A stretch of 64,000 bases of DNA from JACZYA01 sp965247455 (GCA_965247455.1 CBDFHE010000012.1:1-64000); one strand, 5' to 3'; counted from the first letter of the stretch, positions 42,687 through 51,483 are shown. A program made the numbers and translations. Notes: generated by a model from the letters alone, not told the origin.

Positions 42687-43877
42687 ATGCCGGACATAAC
42701 AACGCTGAGGGAGTTTCTGCCCACGCTCATCGCCGTGGTGGGCGTGTTGGTGCTGATGGGGATCGGGTTGTGGCTCACCACGCGCTTCATCCGCCGCCTG
42801 GCCGACCGCATGGAAGAGAAAGACAAGGAGCACATCGAAGAGATTGAACGCTGGGCCAAGCAGTTGACCGGCTTTATCCGCCACGCGGTCGAGATTGTGG
42901 CCGGTGTGGCGGCGGTGCTGATCATCCTGCGCGGGCTGGGCATCGGCGTTCCGCAGTTGAGCTGGGAACAGGCAGCCGCGTGGCTGATGGGGCCGGGCCT
43001 GCGCATCCTGTTTGTTCTCGGTGGCGCTTTTGTGCTGGTTCGAATCCTGCACTTGCTGATCGCCCGTTTTTCGGTGGTCACCGTTCCGCGCAAAGGCCCG
43101 CTGGCAGAGATCGCCGAACGACGCAAGCGCACCGACACCCTGAGCGGCTTGCTGCGCATGGCCAGCACCTCCGTGGTCATGAGTGTGGCAGTCTTGATTG
43201 CGATTCGGGAGCTCGGCTTTGACATCATGCCCATCCTCACCGGCGCCGGAATCGTTGGCCTGGCGGTCGGCTTCGGAGCGCAAAACCTGGTGCGCGACCT
43301 CATCACCGGTTTCTTCCTCATCCTGGAAAACCAAGTGCGCGTGGGCGACGTAGCCATCATCAACGGCAAAGGTGGCTTCGTGGAGGAGATTCGCCTGCGC
43401 ACCATTGTGCTGCGCGGGTTGGACGGCACCGTGCACGTCATCCCCAACGGAGCCATCACCGAACTTTCCAACATGACCAAAGAGTTTTCCTACTACGTCA
43501 TCGACGTGGGCGTGGCTTACAAGGAAAGCGTGGACCGCGTGATGGACGTGCTGAAGGAAATCGGGGAGGAATTGCAAAGCGACCCCGCCTTCGCGGACAA
43601 AATCCTGGGGCCGCTGGAAATTCTTGGGGTGGACGACTTCGCGGACTCGGCTGTCATCATCAAGGTGCGCATCAAAACCACGCCCATCCAGCAGTGGACA
43701 GTAGGGCGCGAGTTGCGCCGGCGCATCAAGAACACCTTCGACGCCCAGGGGATCGAGATTCCCTTCCCGCACCTCTCGCTGTACATGGGAGAAGCCACCA
43801 AGCCGTTTGCAGTCGAAGTGGCAGAAAAGCTGGGCCAAGCGCAGGCCGCCGGGAAGTCGAAACCGAAGGCCCGGTAG
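42687..43877 (+). CDS. Small-conductance mechanosensitive channel (MscS family)
   Basis: 396 residues with four or five helices. The pore-lining TM3 is clear: GAGIVGLAVGFGAQNLVRDLITGFFLILE, followed by the beta domain (VRVGDVAIINGKGGFVEEIRLRTI; HVIPNGAI) and the alpha/beta C-terminal domain (VGVAYKESVDRVMDVLKEI). The channel opens under membrane tension to release solutes on hypo-osmotic shock. It has an extra N-terminal helix and a charged cytoplasmic loop (MEEKDKEHIEEIERWAKQL) relative to minimal MscS. GAAGGGGGGAACC precedes the ATG. Confidence 0.9.
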   Translation: MPDITTLREFLPTLIAVVGVLVLMGIGLWLTTRFIRRLADRMEEKDKEHIEEIERWAKQLTGFIRHAVEIVAGVAAVLIILRGLGIGVPQLSWEQAAAWLMGPGLRILFVLGGAFVLVRILHLLIARFSVVTVPRKGPLAEIAERRKRTDTLSGLLRMASTSVVMSVAVLIAIRELGFDIMPILTGAGIVGLAVGFGAQNLVRDLITGFFLILENQVRVGDVAIINGKGGFVEEIRLRTIVLRGLDGTVHVIPNGAITELSNMTKEFSYYVIDVGVAYKESVDRVMDVLKEIGEELQSDPAFADKILGPLEILGVDDFADSAVIIKVRIKTTPIQQWTVGRELRRRIKNTFDAQGIEIPFPHLSLYMGEATKPFAVEVAEKLGQAQAAGKSKPKAR

Positions 43878-44114
43878 AAACGTCGCCCCGATTCCCTTTT
43901 CCTGCTGCGACCCTTCCGAATGTGCAGTTGTTTTCTCATCCCACCGGGTGCAAAAAGAGCGCAAGGGATTGCACTCGGCCTCCAGTTTCCTGCCGGGATG
44001 ATTGCCGGCGGGTCTTGATTTTCTGCTAACCGCTTGCATTGGCGAGAGTTAGGGGAGCGCTCTGTGAGGCACTCTGGCAGGCAAAATGCTAACAGGACAA
44101 GTGGGTAATCTGGA

Positions 44115-44327
44115 ATGGCAATGCAGATCAAAGCCACGCAGGATGTTTTTCTGGAAGAAGAAGTAGCCCGGCTGGTCTCCATTCCCATTGAAGAAGTTCG
44201 GTCGCTGGCGCAGACGCGTCGCCTGGGCAGCTTGCCCTCCGACTCCGCTGGCGGCGAGAGAGTTTACAGCGCCAGCGACCTTGCCATTATCTCTTTCCTT
44301 CATCCACGTTGCCCGGAAAGTACCTAG
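44115..44327 (+). CDS. Small helix-turn-helix (excisionase/MerR-like) protein
   Basis: 70 residues, MAMQIKATQDVFLEEEVARL start. LEEEVARLVSIPIEEVRSLAQTRRLG fits a DNA-binding helix-turn-helix and ERVYSASDLAIISFL the following wing and helix of MerR/excisionase-type domains. Short, with no effector domain. It might be an intact small regulator or the front of a longer gene; the sequence after the stop does not look like a continuation. Weak ribosome-binding site. Confidence 0.45.
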   Translation: MAMQIKATQDVFLEEEVARLVSIPIEEVRSLAQTRRLGSLPSDSAGGERVYSASDLAIISFLHPRCPEST

Positions 44328-44429
44328 GCTTTGCCGGTTCGCTTGCCCAGGTCGGCCGCGAACTGTACGAGGGGCGGGGCAAAGAGGGGGAACCCCGCCC
44401 TTTCGACTCTCAGTTGAAAGATAACTGAG

Positions 44430-44879
44430 CTAGCTTTCCAGGAACGCCTTCAGGTTGCGCAGTGTTTCTTTCCACCCCTTGACCACCGCTTGGTAGTAGC
44501 GGTCCCAATCCGGCCCCTGGCCGTAGCCGTCCTGGCGCACGCTCACCCGCGTGCGGCCGTCCTTCTCCCGCACGTTCACGAACAGCCGCATAGGCCCCAG
44601 CACAGGAAAGTCCGGGCCGAAATAGACCAGCGAATCGATGCGCAGGCGCTTGCCCGGCAGCAGCGACTTGATGACGCCGCTGGCGACGTTGTGGTAGCCG
44701 TGCTCAGAGACGCCCCACGCCAACGCCCAGGGGCCGCCCTTGCGCTCCTCCACCAGCGCCCGCTCGACGCCCCACCACTGCTTCATCAGCGCCGGGTCGA
44801 GAAACGCGCGCAGCGCGCGCTCGGCGCCGGCGCTGACCTGAATCGACGTGCTCACTTTTCGCCCTGCTCCTGCCGCCAT
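44430..44879 (-). CDS. SRPBCC/AHSA1-type START-like domain protein
   Basis: 149 residues of the Bet v1/SRPBCC fold: TSIQVSAGAERALRAFLDPALMKQWWG, ALAWGVSEHGYHNVASGVI, VLGPMRLFVNVREKDGRTRVSVRQDG and a final helix YYQAVVKGWKETLRNLKAFLE. Homologues bind hydrophobic ligands or act as co-chaperones (AHSA1 group); role unknown. The ATG at 44879 overlaps the stop of cca (TGATG), so the two are translationally coupled. Confidence 0.75.
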   Translation of the reverse strand: MAAGAGRKVSTSIQVSAGAERALRAFLDPALMKQWWGVERALVEERKGGPWALAWGVSEHGYHNVASGVIKSLLPGKRLRIDSLVYFGPDFPVLGPMRLFVNVREKDGRTRVSVRQDGYGQGPDWDRYYQAVVKGWKETLRNLKAFLES

Positions 44880-46231
44880 CACGCCCCCTTGCCTCGTTTG
44901 CCACCCGCGGGCTGGCCCGACGCGAGTGGGAACTGCTTTTCAACATAGGCCCGCGCCTGCTCGGGTGTCCTCAACTCTCCTTCCAGTTGCGCCTCCTCCA
45001 CCGCCGCCAAGATTTTTCCCATCCGCGGCCCAGGCTCATAGCCCATCGCCTTGAGGTCATGGCCGGTCAGGAGTCGCGGCGGCCGGACCTCTTCTTCCGG
45101 CAGCGTCTCCCACACTTCCTTGACGAAGCGGTAGTTGTCCAACTCGCCGTGGCTGGCCAGGCAGTCGAGCCGGTGGAGTTCCAGGTGCTCGTCGAACCCG
45201 TCCAGAGAAATGAAACGCTTGAGTGTGCTGCGGCGCATCTGCGGCGCGTCCTTGAAGCGCAGGTGGTGGCGGACCAACTCCACCACCCGCTCGCTGTCGG
45301 CGTTGGAGAGGCGCAGGCGCCCGCAAATCTCTTCTGCCATCACCGCTCCCACCTCAACGTGTCCATTGAAGCGGATGCGGTCGGTGATTTGGAAGGTGGG
45401 CGGCTTGCCCACGTCGTGCAGGAGCGCGCCCAAAGCCAGGGTCACGGTCGGGCGCTCCAGCTTCTCCAGTAGCAGGAGCGTGTGCACCCAGACGTCGCCC
45501 TCGGGGTGGAACTGCGGCGGCTGCTCGACGCCCTTCATCTTCGCCACCTCGGGCAGCAAAACCTCGAGCAGCTCCGTCTGATCCAGCAGCTCGAAGGCGC
45601 GGCGGGCGGCGCCTTCGGTCAGCATCTTGAGCAGCTCGTCGCGGATGCGCTCGCGCGACACCTGTGGAATCTGCGAGTGCAAAGCGCGGATGGCCTCGAA
45701 GGTCTTTTCCTCGATGCGGTAGCCGAAGCGGGCGGCGAACCGAAGGGCGCGCAGCAGGCGCAGCTTGTCTTCGGCAAAGCGCTCGCGCGGCGCGCCGATG
45801 GTGCGGATGACGCCGGCGTCGAGGTCTTTCCTGCCGTTGACGAAATCCAGGTAGGTGTCCTTCAGCGGGTCGTAGAGCAGGCCGTTGATGGTGAAGTCGC
45901 GCCGGCGCACGTCCTCCTCCGGCGTGCGCGCGTAGCGAACTTCCGCCGGGTGGCGCCCGTCGAGGGTGCCGTGGTCAGAGCGAAAGGTGGCGACCTCGAC
46001 TTCGTCTTCCTCCAGCAGAACCCTGACCACGCCGAACTGCGCTCCCACCGTGACCGCCTTGGGAAAGAATTGCAGCACTTGGTCGGGGGTGGCGTCGGTG
46101 GCGACGTCGTAGTCGGCCGGCAGGCGGCGCAGCAACAGGTCGCGCACACACCCGCCCACGAAGTAAGCCTGATGGCCGGCGTCGGCCAGCCGGCGCACCA
46201 CCTCGGTCGCTTTGTCGCGCAGCTCACTCAT
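44879..46231 (-). CDS. cca: CCA tRNA nucleotidyltransferase / poly(A) polymerase family with HD domain
   Basis: 450 residues. Class II nucleotidyltransferase head: AYFVGGCVRDLLLRRLPADYDVATDATP, with the DxD metal pair. Then RRRDFTINGLLYD, the RNA-binding neck (ERFAEDKLRLLRALRFAARFGYRI) and an HD domain (GALLHDVGKPPTF; VRHHLRFKDAPQM). Adds or repairs the 3' CCA of tRNAs, although a poly(A)-adding or A-adding role is also found in this family. The one tRNA gene in the window encodes its CCA, which would favour a repair role. Confidence 0.88.
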   Translation of the reverse strand: MSELRDKATEVVRRLADAGHQAYFVGGCVRDLLLRRLPADYDVATDATPDQVLQFFPKAVTVGAQFGVVRVLLEEDEVEVATFRSDHGTLDGRHPAEVRYARTPEEDVRRRDFTINGLLYDPLKDTYLDFVNGRKDLDAGVIRTIGAPRERFAEDKLRLLRALRFAARFGYRIEEKTFEAIRALHSQIPQVSRERIRDELLKMLTEGAARRAFELLDQTELLEVLLPEVAKMKGVEQPPQFHPEGDVWVHTLLLLEKLERPTVTLALGALLHDVGKPPTFQITDRIRFNGHVEVGAVMAEEICGRLRLSNADSERVVELVRHHLRFKDAPQMRRSTLKRFISLDGFDEHLELHRLDCLASHGELDNYRFVKEVWETLPEEEVRPPRLLTGHDLKAMGYEPGPRMGKILAAVEEAQLEGELRTPEQARAYVEKQFPLASGQPAGGKRGKGA

Positions 46232-46290
46232 GCGGCGATTATACCCGCCGGCGGACAGATAAAGTCCCCGGGATAAGTTTCAACGTTCCG

Positions 46291-46412
46291 TCCCCCAGGG
46301 GCTAAAGCCCCAAGCTTTTCGGCTCCTGTTTTGGCGGGGTTGAAACCCCGCCCCGCCAAAACAGATCGTCCGACGGCTGGCGGGTCAGGGCTTTAGCCCT
46401 GACAGTTGCTCC
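46291..46412. repeat. Family C hairpin cluster (GGGCTAAAGCCC) upstream of cca
   Basis: Between dinB and cca: CAGGGGCTAAAGCCCCAAG, then a long stem GTTTTGGCGGGG...CCCCGCCAAAAC around GTTGAAACCCC, then TCAGGGCTTTAGCCCTGA. Same core as the 38664-38789 element but a different arrangement and no clear outer inverted repeat. Confidence 0.7.
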
Positions 46413-46472
46413 GCTCCAAAACTCCGGCTTTAGCCGCTGAGGTTCCTGGCCCCAGGAATTCCATTCCTCCTT

Positions 46473-47657
46473 CTAGCGGGAAGGTCTCCGCAGTAGGGAT
46501 TTGGCGGAGCGGAGGGCGTCGGCGCCAAAGCGATTGCGCACGGCGTCGGCGGCCGCTGTCAACTTCTCCCGGCGGGCGTGGCGGTCGGCGTCGAGCAAAG
46601 AGAGTTGCCCCGGCGCAGCGCCTAACTGCCCAGCGGCGATGCCCAGCAGGCGCAGCTTGCGCTTGCGGTTCCAGTTGCGGCGGAAGAGCCGGGCCGCCGC
46701 CTCATAGAGCACAACGTCGAGGTCGGTTGGTTCCTTGAGCGTGAGCGCGCGGGTCAGGGTCTGGAAGTTGGCGTAGCGCAGCTTGAGCGTGACGGTGCGG
46801 GCGTAGAAGCGCGCCTCCCGCAGGCGCTGGCCCACCAGCTCGGCCAGGTAGGCCAGGGTGGCGTCGAGCTGCTGCGCGTCGCCCACGTCTTCGGCAAAGG
46901 TGCGCTCGTGGCTGATGGACTTCTGCTCCTCGTCCAGGAACCACAGGTCGGCGTCCTGCCCGCGCGCCTTGCGGTAGAGCGCCTCGCCCCACTGGCCGAA
47001 AACTTCTTCCAATTTTTCTCGCTCCACCCGCGCCAGCTCGCCCACCGTGCGCACGCCCAGTCCGGCCAGAGTTTTCTCCGTCACCTTGCCGATGCCGGGG
47101 ATGCGCCGCACCGGCAGCGGCGCCAGGAAAGCCGCCTCGGCGCCGGCGGGAATCCACAGCAGGCCGCGCGGCTTGGCCAGGTCGGAGGCCACCTTGGACA
47201 CCACGCAGCTTTGCGCCACGCCGATGGAGCATGGCAGTTGCGTTTCCTCCCACACCGCGCGCTGGATTTTCTGCGCCGCCGCCCAGGCAATTCCGTGCAG
47301 GCGCTCGGTGCCGGTCAGGTCGAGGTAGGCTTCGTCAATTGAGACCATGTGGACGACCGGCGTGAAGCGTTCGAAGACAGTGCGCACGCGCTCCGACCAC
47401 TGCTCGTAGAACTCGTAGTTGCCGGGAAGGAAGACGGTGTGCGGGCAGAGTTTCTTCGCCGTGCGCGAGGGCATGGCGGAGTGGATGCCGAAGGCGCGCG
47501 CTTCGTAGCTGGCCGCCGCCACCACCCCGCGCTGGTCGCCCGGCGCGCCCACCACCACCGGCTTCCCGCGCAGCTCCGGCCGGTAGAGCAGCTCCACCGA
47601 CACGTAGAACGCGTCCATGTCCACATGTGCGTATTGCTTAAGGGCTTGTGGGGACAT
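46473..47657 (-). CDS. dinB: DNA polymerase IV (Y-family)
   Basis: 394 residues. Error-prone translesion polymerase. Catalytic motifs intact: HVDMDAFYVSVE at the N-terminus and SIDEAYLDLTG with the second acidic pair. IPGIGKVTEKTLAGLGVRTVGEL is the HhH of the thumb. The little-finger domain follows (SISHERTFAEDV; VTLKLRYANFQTLTR). No C-terminal beta-clamp motif is obvious. Starts 3 bp after the prmC stop, so it is part of the prfA operon. Confidence 0.92.
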   Translation of the reverse strand: MSPQALKQYAHVDMDAFYVSVELLYRPELRGKPVVVGAPGDQRGVVAAASYEARAFGIHSAMPSRTAKKLCPHTVFLPGNYEFYEQWSERVRTVFERFTPVVHMVSIDEAYLDLTGTERLHGIAWAAAQKIQRAVWEETQLPCSIGVAQSCVVSKVASDLAKPRGLLWIPAGAEAAFLAPLPVRRIPGIGKVTEKTLAGLGVRTVGELARVEREKLEEVFGQWGEALYRKARGQDADLWFLDEEQKSISHERTFAEDVGDAQQLDATLAYLAELVGQRLREARFYARTVTLKLRYANFQTLTRALTLKEPTDLDVVLYEAAARLFRRNWNRKRKLRLLGIAAGQLGAAPGQLSLLDADRHARREKLTAAADAVRNRFGADALRSAKSLLRRPSR

Positions 47658-47660
47658 TCT

Positions 47661-48638
47661 TCACTTCCTTTGGGCGGCGAGGACGCGGGGGATGCCGCGC
47701 AGGTCGTTGGTGACTTCGATGTTCGTCCAGGCGTCGCCCAACAAGGAGCGCGCCCGCGCCGCCATGTTGTAACCCAGCTCCAGCACAAGTGCGCCACCGG
47801 GAACCAAGAGCTGCTGCGCTTGGCCGATGAGGCGGCGAGTGACTTCCAAGCCGTCGCCGGGGGAGAAGAGCGCGGCGGGGGGTTCGTGCTCGCGGACTTC
47901 ACGCGGCAATTGCGCAGCCTGGTCGGGGCTGACGTAGGGCGGGTTGGAGACGATGAGGTCGAAGGGACGTGACTCGTGATTCGTGATCCCTCGACTGCGC
48001 TCGGGACAAGCTCGTGACCCCTCGACTCCGCTCCCTTCGGCTTCGCTCCCCTCGACTGCGCTCGGGATAAACAGGGCAAGCGGGGCAAGCCCGTGGCTCA
48101 TAAAAACATCAAGCAGGTCGCTGTGAAGGAATTGGACGCGGTGGGCCAGGCCGAGGGCTTCGGCGTTGCGGCGAGCGAGGCGCAGGGCGTCCTCGGAAAC
48201 GTCAACGGCGGTGATGTGCGCCTCTGGAAGCTCCTTGGCCAGCGCCAGGGCGATGCAACCGGTGCCGGTGCCGACGTCCACGATGCGGGCATCAGCCTTG
48301 GACATGCGCTCGCGCACGATCTGGAGCGCCACTTCCACCACGTGCTCGGTTTCCGGGCGGGGGATGAAGACGCCGGGCTCGACGTGAAGCGGCAGGCCCC
48401 AGAACTCCTGCCGGCAGGTGAGGTACTGCGTGGGCCGCCCGGCGGCGCGCTGGCGGAGCAGGTGGCGATAGGCGCGCTCCTGCTCGACGCTTAGCTCCGC
48501 TTCCGGGTAAGCGTAGAGAAAAGTGCGGTCGCGCTCCAGCACGTGCATGAGCAGCACTTCGGCGGTGGTGGAGGCGGAGGGCACCTGCGTGGCGGTGAGT
48601 TGCTGGAGGGCGTCGCGCAGAGCTTGGCGCAGGTTCAT
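47661..48638 (-). CDS. prmC: Release factor glutamine methyltransferase with repeat-derived internal insert
   Basis: About 325 residues from MNLRQALRDALQQLT (48638); the longer frame to 48716 begins in repeat-like DNA. PrmC methylates the GGQ glutamine of release factors with SAM. Motifs: RQEFWGLPLHVEPGVFIPRPETEHVV, VDVGTGTGCIALALA and the catalytic FDLIVSNPPYVSPD. Between LHSDLLDVF and FDLIVSNPPYV lie about 45 residues where homologues have about 10, including SAVEGSEAEGSGVEGSRA and CPERSRGITNHES. The DNA for this insert is a dispersed intergenic repeat (48033-48075 is identical to 58417-58459 reversed). It lies in a surface loop next to the active site. Directly downstream of prfA. Confidence 0.9.
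   Translation of the reverse strand: MNLRQALRDALQQLTATQVPSASTTAEVLLMHVLERDRTFLYAYPEAELSVEQERAYRHLLRQRAAGRPTQYLTCRQEFWGLPLHVEPGVFIPRPETEHVVEVALQIVRERMSKADARIVDVGTGTGCIALALAKELPEAHITAVDVSEDALRLARRNAEALGLAHRVQFLHSDLLDVFMSHGLAPLALFIPSAVEGSEAEGSGVEGSRACPERSRGITNHESRPFDLIVSNPPYVSPDQAAQLPREVREHEPPAALFSPGDGLEVTRRLIGQAQQLLVPGGALVLELGYNMAARARSLLGDAWTNIEVTNDLRGIPRVLAAQRK
47968..48105. repeat. Family D repeat inserted in frame within prmC
   Basis: Arrays of CTCGACTGCGCTCGGGA and CTTCGGCTTCGCTCCCCTCGA words. A 43-bp part (48033-48075) occurs exactly, in opposite orientation, in the intergenic DNA at 58417-58459, and related words occur near 51405-51460 and 58190-58265. The insert keeps the prmC frame open. 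Confidence 0.8.
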
Positions 48639-48736
48639 GGCTGATTGGGGCGAAACCCTCCTGATGCCATTCTGAGCGCAGCGAAGAATCCCGTCATCGG
48701 GTGAAGCAACAGACAAGCGGATTCTTCGTCACCCGG

Positions 48737-49819
48737 TTACGTTTGCACCAACTCCTGCTTGAGGCGCTCGGCCTGGAAATGCGTAACCAGAGCGTCCACC
48801 ACCGGAGCCAGCCGCCCGTCGAGGATGGCGGGAAGCTGGTGCAGGGTCAGGCCGATGCGATGGTCGGTCAGGCGGCTCTGGGGGAAGTTGTAGGTGCGAA
48901 TCTTTTCGCTGCGGTCGCCGGTCTTGACCATCTCGCGGCGCTCAGCGGCGATGGCAGCGTGCTGGCGGGCTTGTTCCATTTCATAAAGCCGTGCGCGCAG
49001 CACCCGCATGGCCTTGGCCTTGTTTTTGATCTGCGACTTCTCGTCCTGGCAACTGACCACCAACTCGGTGGGCAGGTGGGTGATGCGCACGGCGGAGTAG
49101 GTGGTGTTGACCGACTGCCCGCCGGGGCCGGAGGAACAGAAGGTGTCAATGCGCAGGCCTTTGGGTTCGATGTGGACGTCTATGTCGTCGGCTTCGGGCA
49201 GGACCGCGACGGTGGCGGCGGAGGTGTGGATGCGGCCCTGGGTTTCGGTCTGCGGCACGCGCTGCACGCGGTGGACGCCGCTTTCGTACTTGAGCTTGCT
49301 GAAAACTTTCTGCCCCTGGATGGACGCCACCACTTCCTTCAAGCCGCCGGCCAAGCTGGGGCTGGTGGAGAGGACTTCGACTTTCCAGCGCTGGGATTCG
49401 GCGTAGCGGGAGTACATGCGGAAAAGCTCGGCGGCAAAGAGCGTGGCTTCGTCGCCGCCGGTGCCGGCGCGGATTTCCAGGATGACGTTCTTTTCGTCGT
49501 TGGGGTCGGGGGACAGCAGTAGGACTTTGAGTTCCTGTTCCAGCGCTTCCCTGCGCTTCTCCAACTCCGCCAACTCTTCCTGGGCCAGGGCTTTCATGTC
49601 GGGGTCGGACAGCAGCGCCTTGGCGTCGGCGACGCCCTTTTCCACCTGCTTCCACTCGCGGTATTTCTCGACCAACTCGGAGATTTCCGCGTGCGCCTTG
49701 GCGGCTTTCTGGTAGCGGGCGCCGTCGGCCAGCACGGCCGGGTTGGCGAGCTGCTGGTTCAGGTCTTCAAAGCGGGCTTCGACCTGCTTGAGCTTGTCGA
49801 ACATGCTGGCGTGCGCCAT
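48737..49819 (-). CDS. prfA: Peptide chain release factor 1
   Basis: 360 residues. Reads UAA/UAG and triggers peptide release. The GGQ motif is in FCSSGPGGQSVNTTYSAVRITH (about residue 234) and the codon-recognition tripeptide is PQT in VHRVQRVPQTETQGRIHTS, the RF1 type (PxT), not the RF2 SPF. RAGTGGDEATLFAAELFRMY and the end LTDHRIGLTLHQL are canonical. Start ATG 49819 (MAHASMFDKLK) lies 3 bp after the DUF1385 stop; a second ATG five codons in is possible. Followed by its modifying enzyme prmC. Confidence 0.96.
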   Translation of the reverse strand: MAHASMFDKLKQVEARFEDLNQQLANPAVLADGARYQKAAKAHAEISELVEKYREWKQVEKGVADAKALLSDPDMKALAQEELAELEKRREALEQELKVLLLSPDPNDEKNVILEIRAGTGGDEATLFAAELFRMYSRYAESQRWKVEVLSTSPSLAGGLKEVVASIQGQKVFSKLKYESGVHRVQRVPQTETQGRIHTSAATVAVLPEADDIDVHIEPKGLRIDTFCSSGPGGQSVNTTYSAVRITHLPTELVVSCQDEKSQIKNKAKAMRVLRARLYEMEQARQHAAIAAERREMVKTGDRSEKIRTYNFPQSRLTDHRIGLTLHQLPAILDGRLAPVVDALVTHFQAERLKQELVQT

Positions 49820-49822
49820 GGC

Positions 49823-50905
49823 TCAGTTGACTCCGGCGGGTGCGGGTTGGGCGGCGGCGCGCTCGACTTCAAGCGCGCCGTTCAAGGCGTGGATGGCGAC
49901 TTCAATCTGGTCGTCGCTGGGCTGCCGGGTGGTGACGGCGCGTTGCAGCCACATGCCGGGGGCGACCGCTGCGCGGAAGAAGCGGCTGCCGCGCCGCTGG
50001 CCGGCGGCGCGAATGACCTCGTAGCTCACACCGACGATGAACGGCAGCAACGCTAGTCGCACGGCAAAGCGCAGCAGGAAGCCCTCGACCGGGATGAGCG
50101 CGTAGAGCAGCAGGCTCACCAGCACCACCACCATCAGGAAGCTGGTGCCGCAGCGAGGATGCTCGGGCGGAAAGGCGCGGGCGTTGGCGACCGTGACCGG
50201 CTGCGCGGCCTCCCAGGTGTACACGGTCATGTGCTCGGCGCCGTGGTACTCGAAGGTGCGGCGGATGTCGCGCCAGAGGGAAATCAGGTAGAGGAACCCC
50301 AGAAAGAGCAGCAGGCGGACGAGGCCGTCAATGAGGTTAAAGCCCAGCCAGCCGCCGGAGAAGCCCAGCTTTTCGATCTGCGTGGCTACCACCAGCGGCA
50401 GGAACTTGTAGAGCAGGATGAAGAATCCCACCGAGAAAGCCACCTGGAGCCAAAGCAGCCAGGCGGGGAACTCCTGCGGTTTGCCTTCGGTTTTCCCTTC
50501 CTTCGTTTCCTCTTTTGCCTCTTTTGTTTCTCCTGCCTCTTTTGCTTCCTTCGCCTCCTCTTCTAAGGCGGCGTTGGCGGAGAAGTGCAGGGCGCGAATG
50601 CCCAAGGCCAACGTCTGGCCCAGCACGCCCAGGCCGCGCAATCCGGGCAGACGGAAGCCGCGCCAGCGCTGGGCGGGCGCGCGCAGGGTGCCGCGCTGCT
50701 CAACGATGCCGCGGCTGGAGGTGCGCACCGCCACACAGTAGCTGCGCGGGGCGCGCATCAGCACGCCCTCAATAACCGCTTGGCCGCCGAGCAGAATCTG
50801 GGTTTCCTGCTCCGCTTCCGACTGGGCCGGGCGAGCCACCAGCGTCATCGGCAGCAGCAGCAAGCGACCGAGCTGCCTCAGTGAAATTTTTCCTTGCGAT
50901 TTCAT
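49823..50905 (-). CDS. DUF1385 (YqhQ-like) membrane protein
   Basis: About 360 residues from MKSQGKISLRQLG (50905; AGAGGGAAG upstream); a longer frame to 50941 is possible. ILLGGQAVIEGVLMRAPRSYCVAVR is the DUF1385 signature, and FEYHGAEHMTVYTWEA with HPRCGTSFL are conserved His/Cys blocks that look metal-binding. Four or five helices. Between them is a low-complexity linker of Glu/Lys/Thr repeats (EEEAKEAKEAGETKEAKEET) at about residues 125-155, encoded by near-repeats of GAGGCRAARGAR. Function unknown; the gene very often precedes prfA in Acidobacteriota and Firmicutes. Confidence 0.85.
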   Translation of the reverse strand: MKSQGKISLRQLGRLLLLPMTLVARPAQSEAEQETQILLGGQAVIEGVLMRAPRSYCVAVRTSSRGIVEQRGTLRAPAQRWRGFRLPGLRGLGVLGQTLALGIRALHFSANAALEEEAKEAKEAGETKEAKEETKEGKTEGKPQEFPAWLLWLQVAFSVGFFILLYKFLPLVVATQIEKLGFSGGWLGFNLIDGLVRLLLFLGFLYLISLWRDIRRTFEYHGAEHMTVYTWEAAQPVTVANARAFPPEHPRCGTSFLMVVVLVSLLLYALIPVEGFLLRFAVRLALLPFIVGVSYEVIRAAGQRRGSRFFRAAVAPGMWLQRAVTTRQPSDDQIEVAIHALNGALEVERAAAQPAPAGVN

Positions 50906-50941
50906 TGTGCTTGCTTCCCTCTTCGCTTCCTGTGTGAACAA

Positions 50942-51483
50942 ACAAAAACCTTGCGTGAAAATTATGGCTGACGGAAAAAACAGATATCGCGGCGGAGGCC
51001 GCTAGGAACCGCCCCGCGCGAGCGGAACAGCGGCGGGAACCGAATCGTGGGACTGATTTTCAACCAAGCGCGTCATCTTCAGGGCCTCCCGGCCCAAGCT
51101 ATAGTATAGCAGAGAGCCCCGCCTGCCACTCGAACAATGAGCGTACGCGAACGGTTCAGCCCAGCGGCAACCGACCGCCGTAAAACATCCCTTCACTGCT
51201 ACCCGCCCCCCACGCACACTGAAAGACAGCTTGGAAGAGGTGCTGTGCACCCGCTTTTTTCAAGGGTTGGTAGCGGCGAAGAAGCCTCCGGCTTCTTCGT
51301 CGGTCTGTTCCGTCTGTCTGGAAAGCCGACGATGAACCCCATGGGTTCATCGCCGCTACCGGGCCCCTTTTCTCACCGAGCCCGGTGGCTTGTCCTGCCT
51401 GCCCTGAGCTTGCCTGCCTACGGCAGGCGCAGTCGAAGGGAGCACAGCCGAAGGACCCCCGCCACCGGGTCAGCCTCCGCGGG
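50942..51483. other. Repeat-filled intergenic region upstream of DUF1385
   Basis: About 540 bp, no gene supported. Contains the family E double hairpin (51269-51360), a family B variant (51412-51428) and family D words (51400-51460). Confidence 0.5.
51269..51360. repeat. Family E double-hairpin element, copy 1
   Basis: Two hairpins back to back. Outer arm words GGTAGCGGCGA ... TCGTCGG and CCGACGA ... TCGCCGCTACC are shared with the copy at 62897-62986. The tips differ but stay self-complementary: AGAAGCCTCCGGCTTCT and TGAACCCCATGGGTTCA here. Confidence 0.75.

Noticed and set aside
47968..48105. CRISPR-like array because of recurring CTCGACT/CGCTCGGG words
   Set aside because: Units have no constant spacing, no unique spacers and no cas genes. 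This is a palindromic dispersed repeat.
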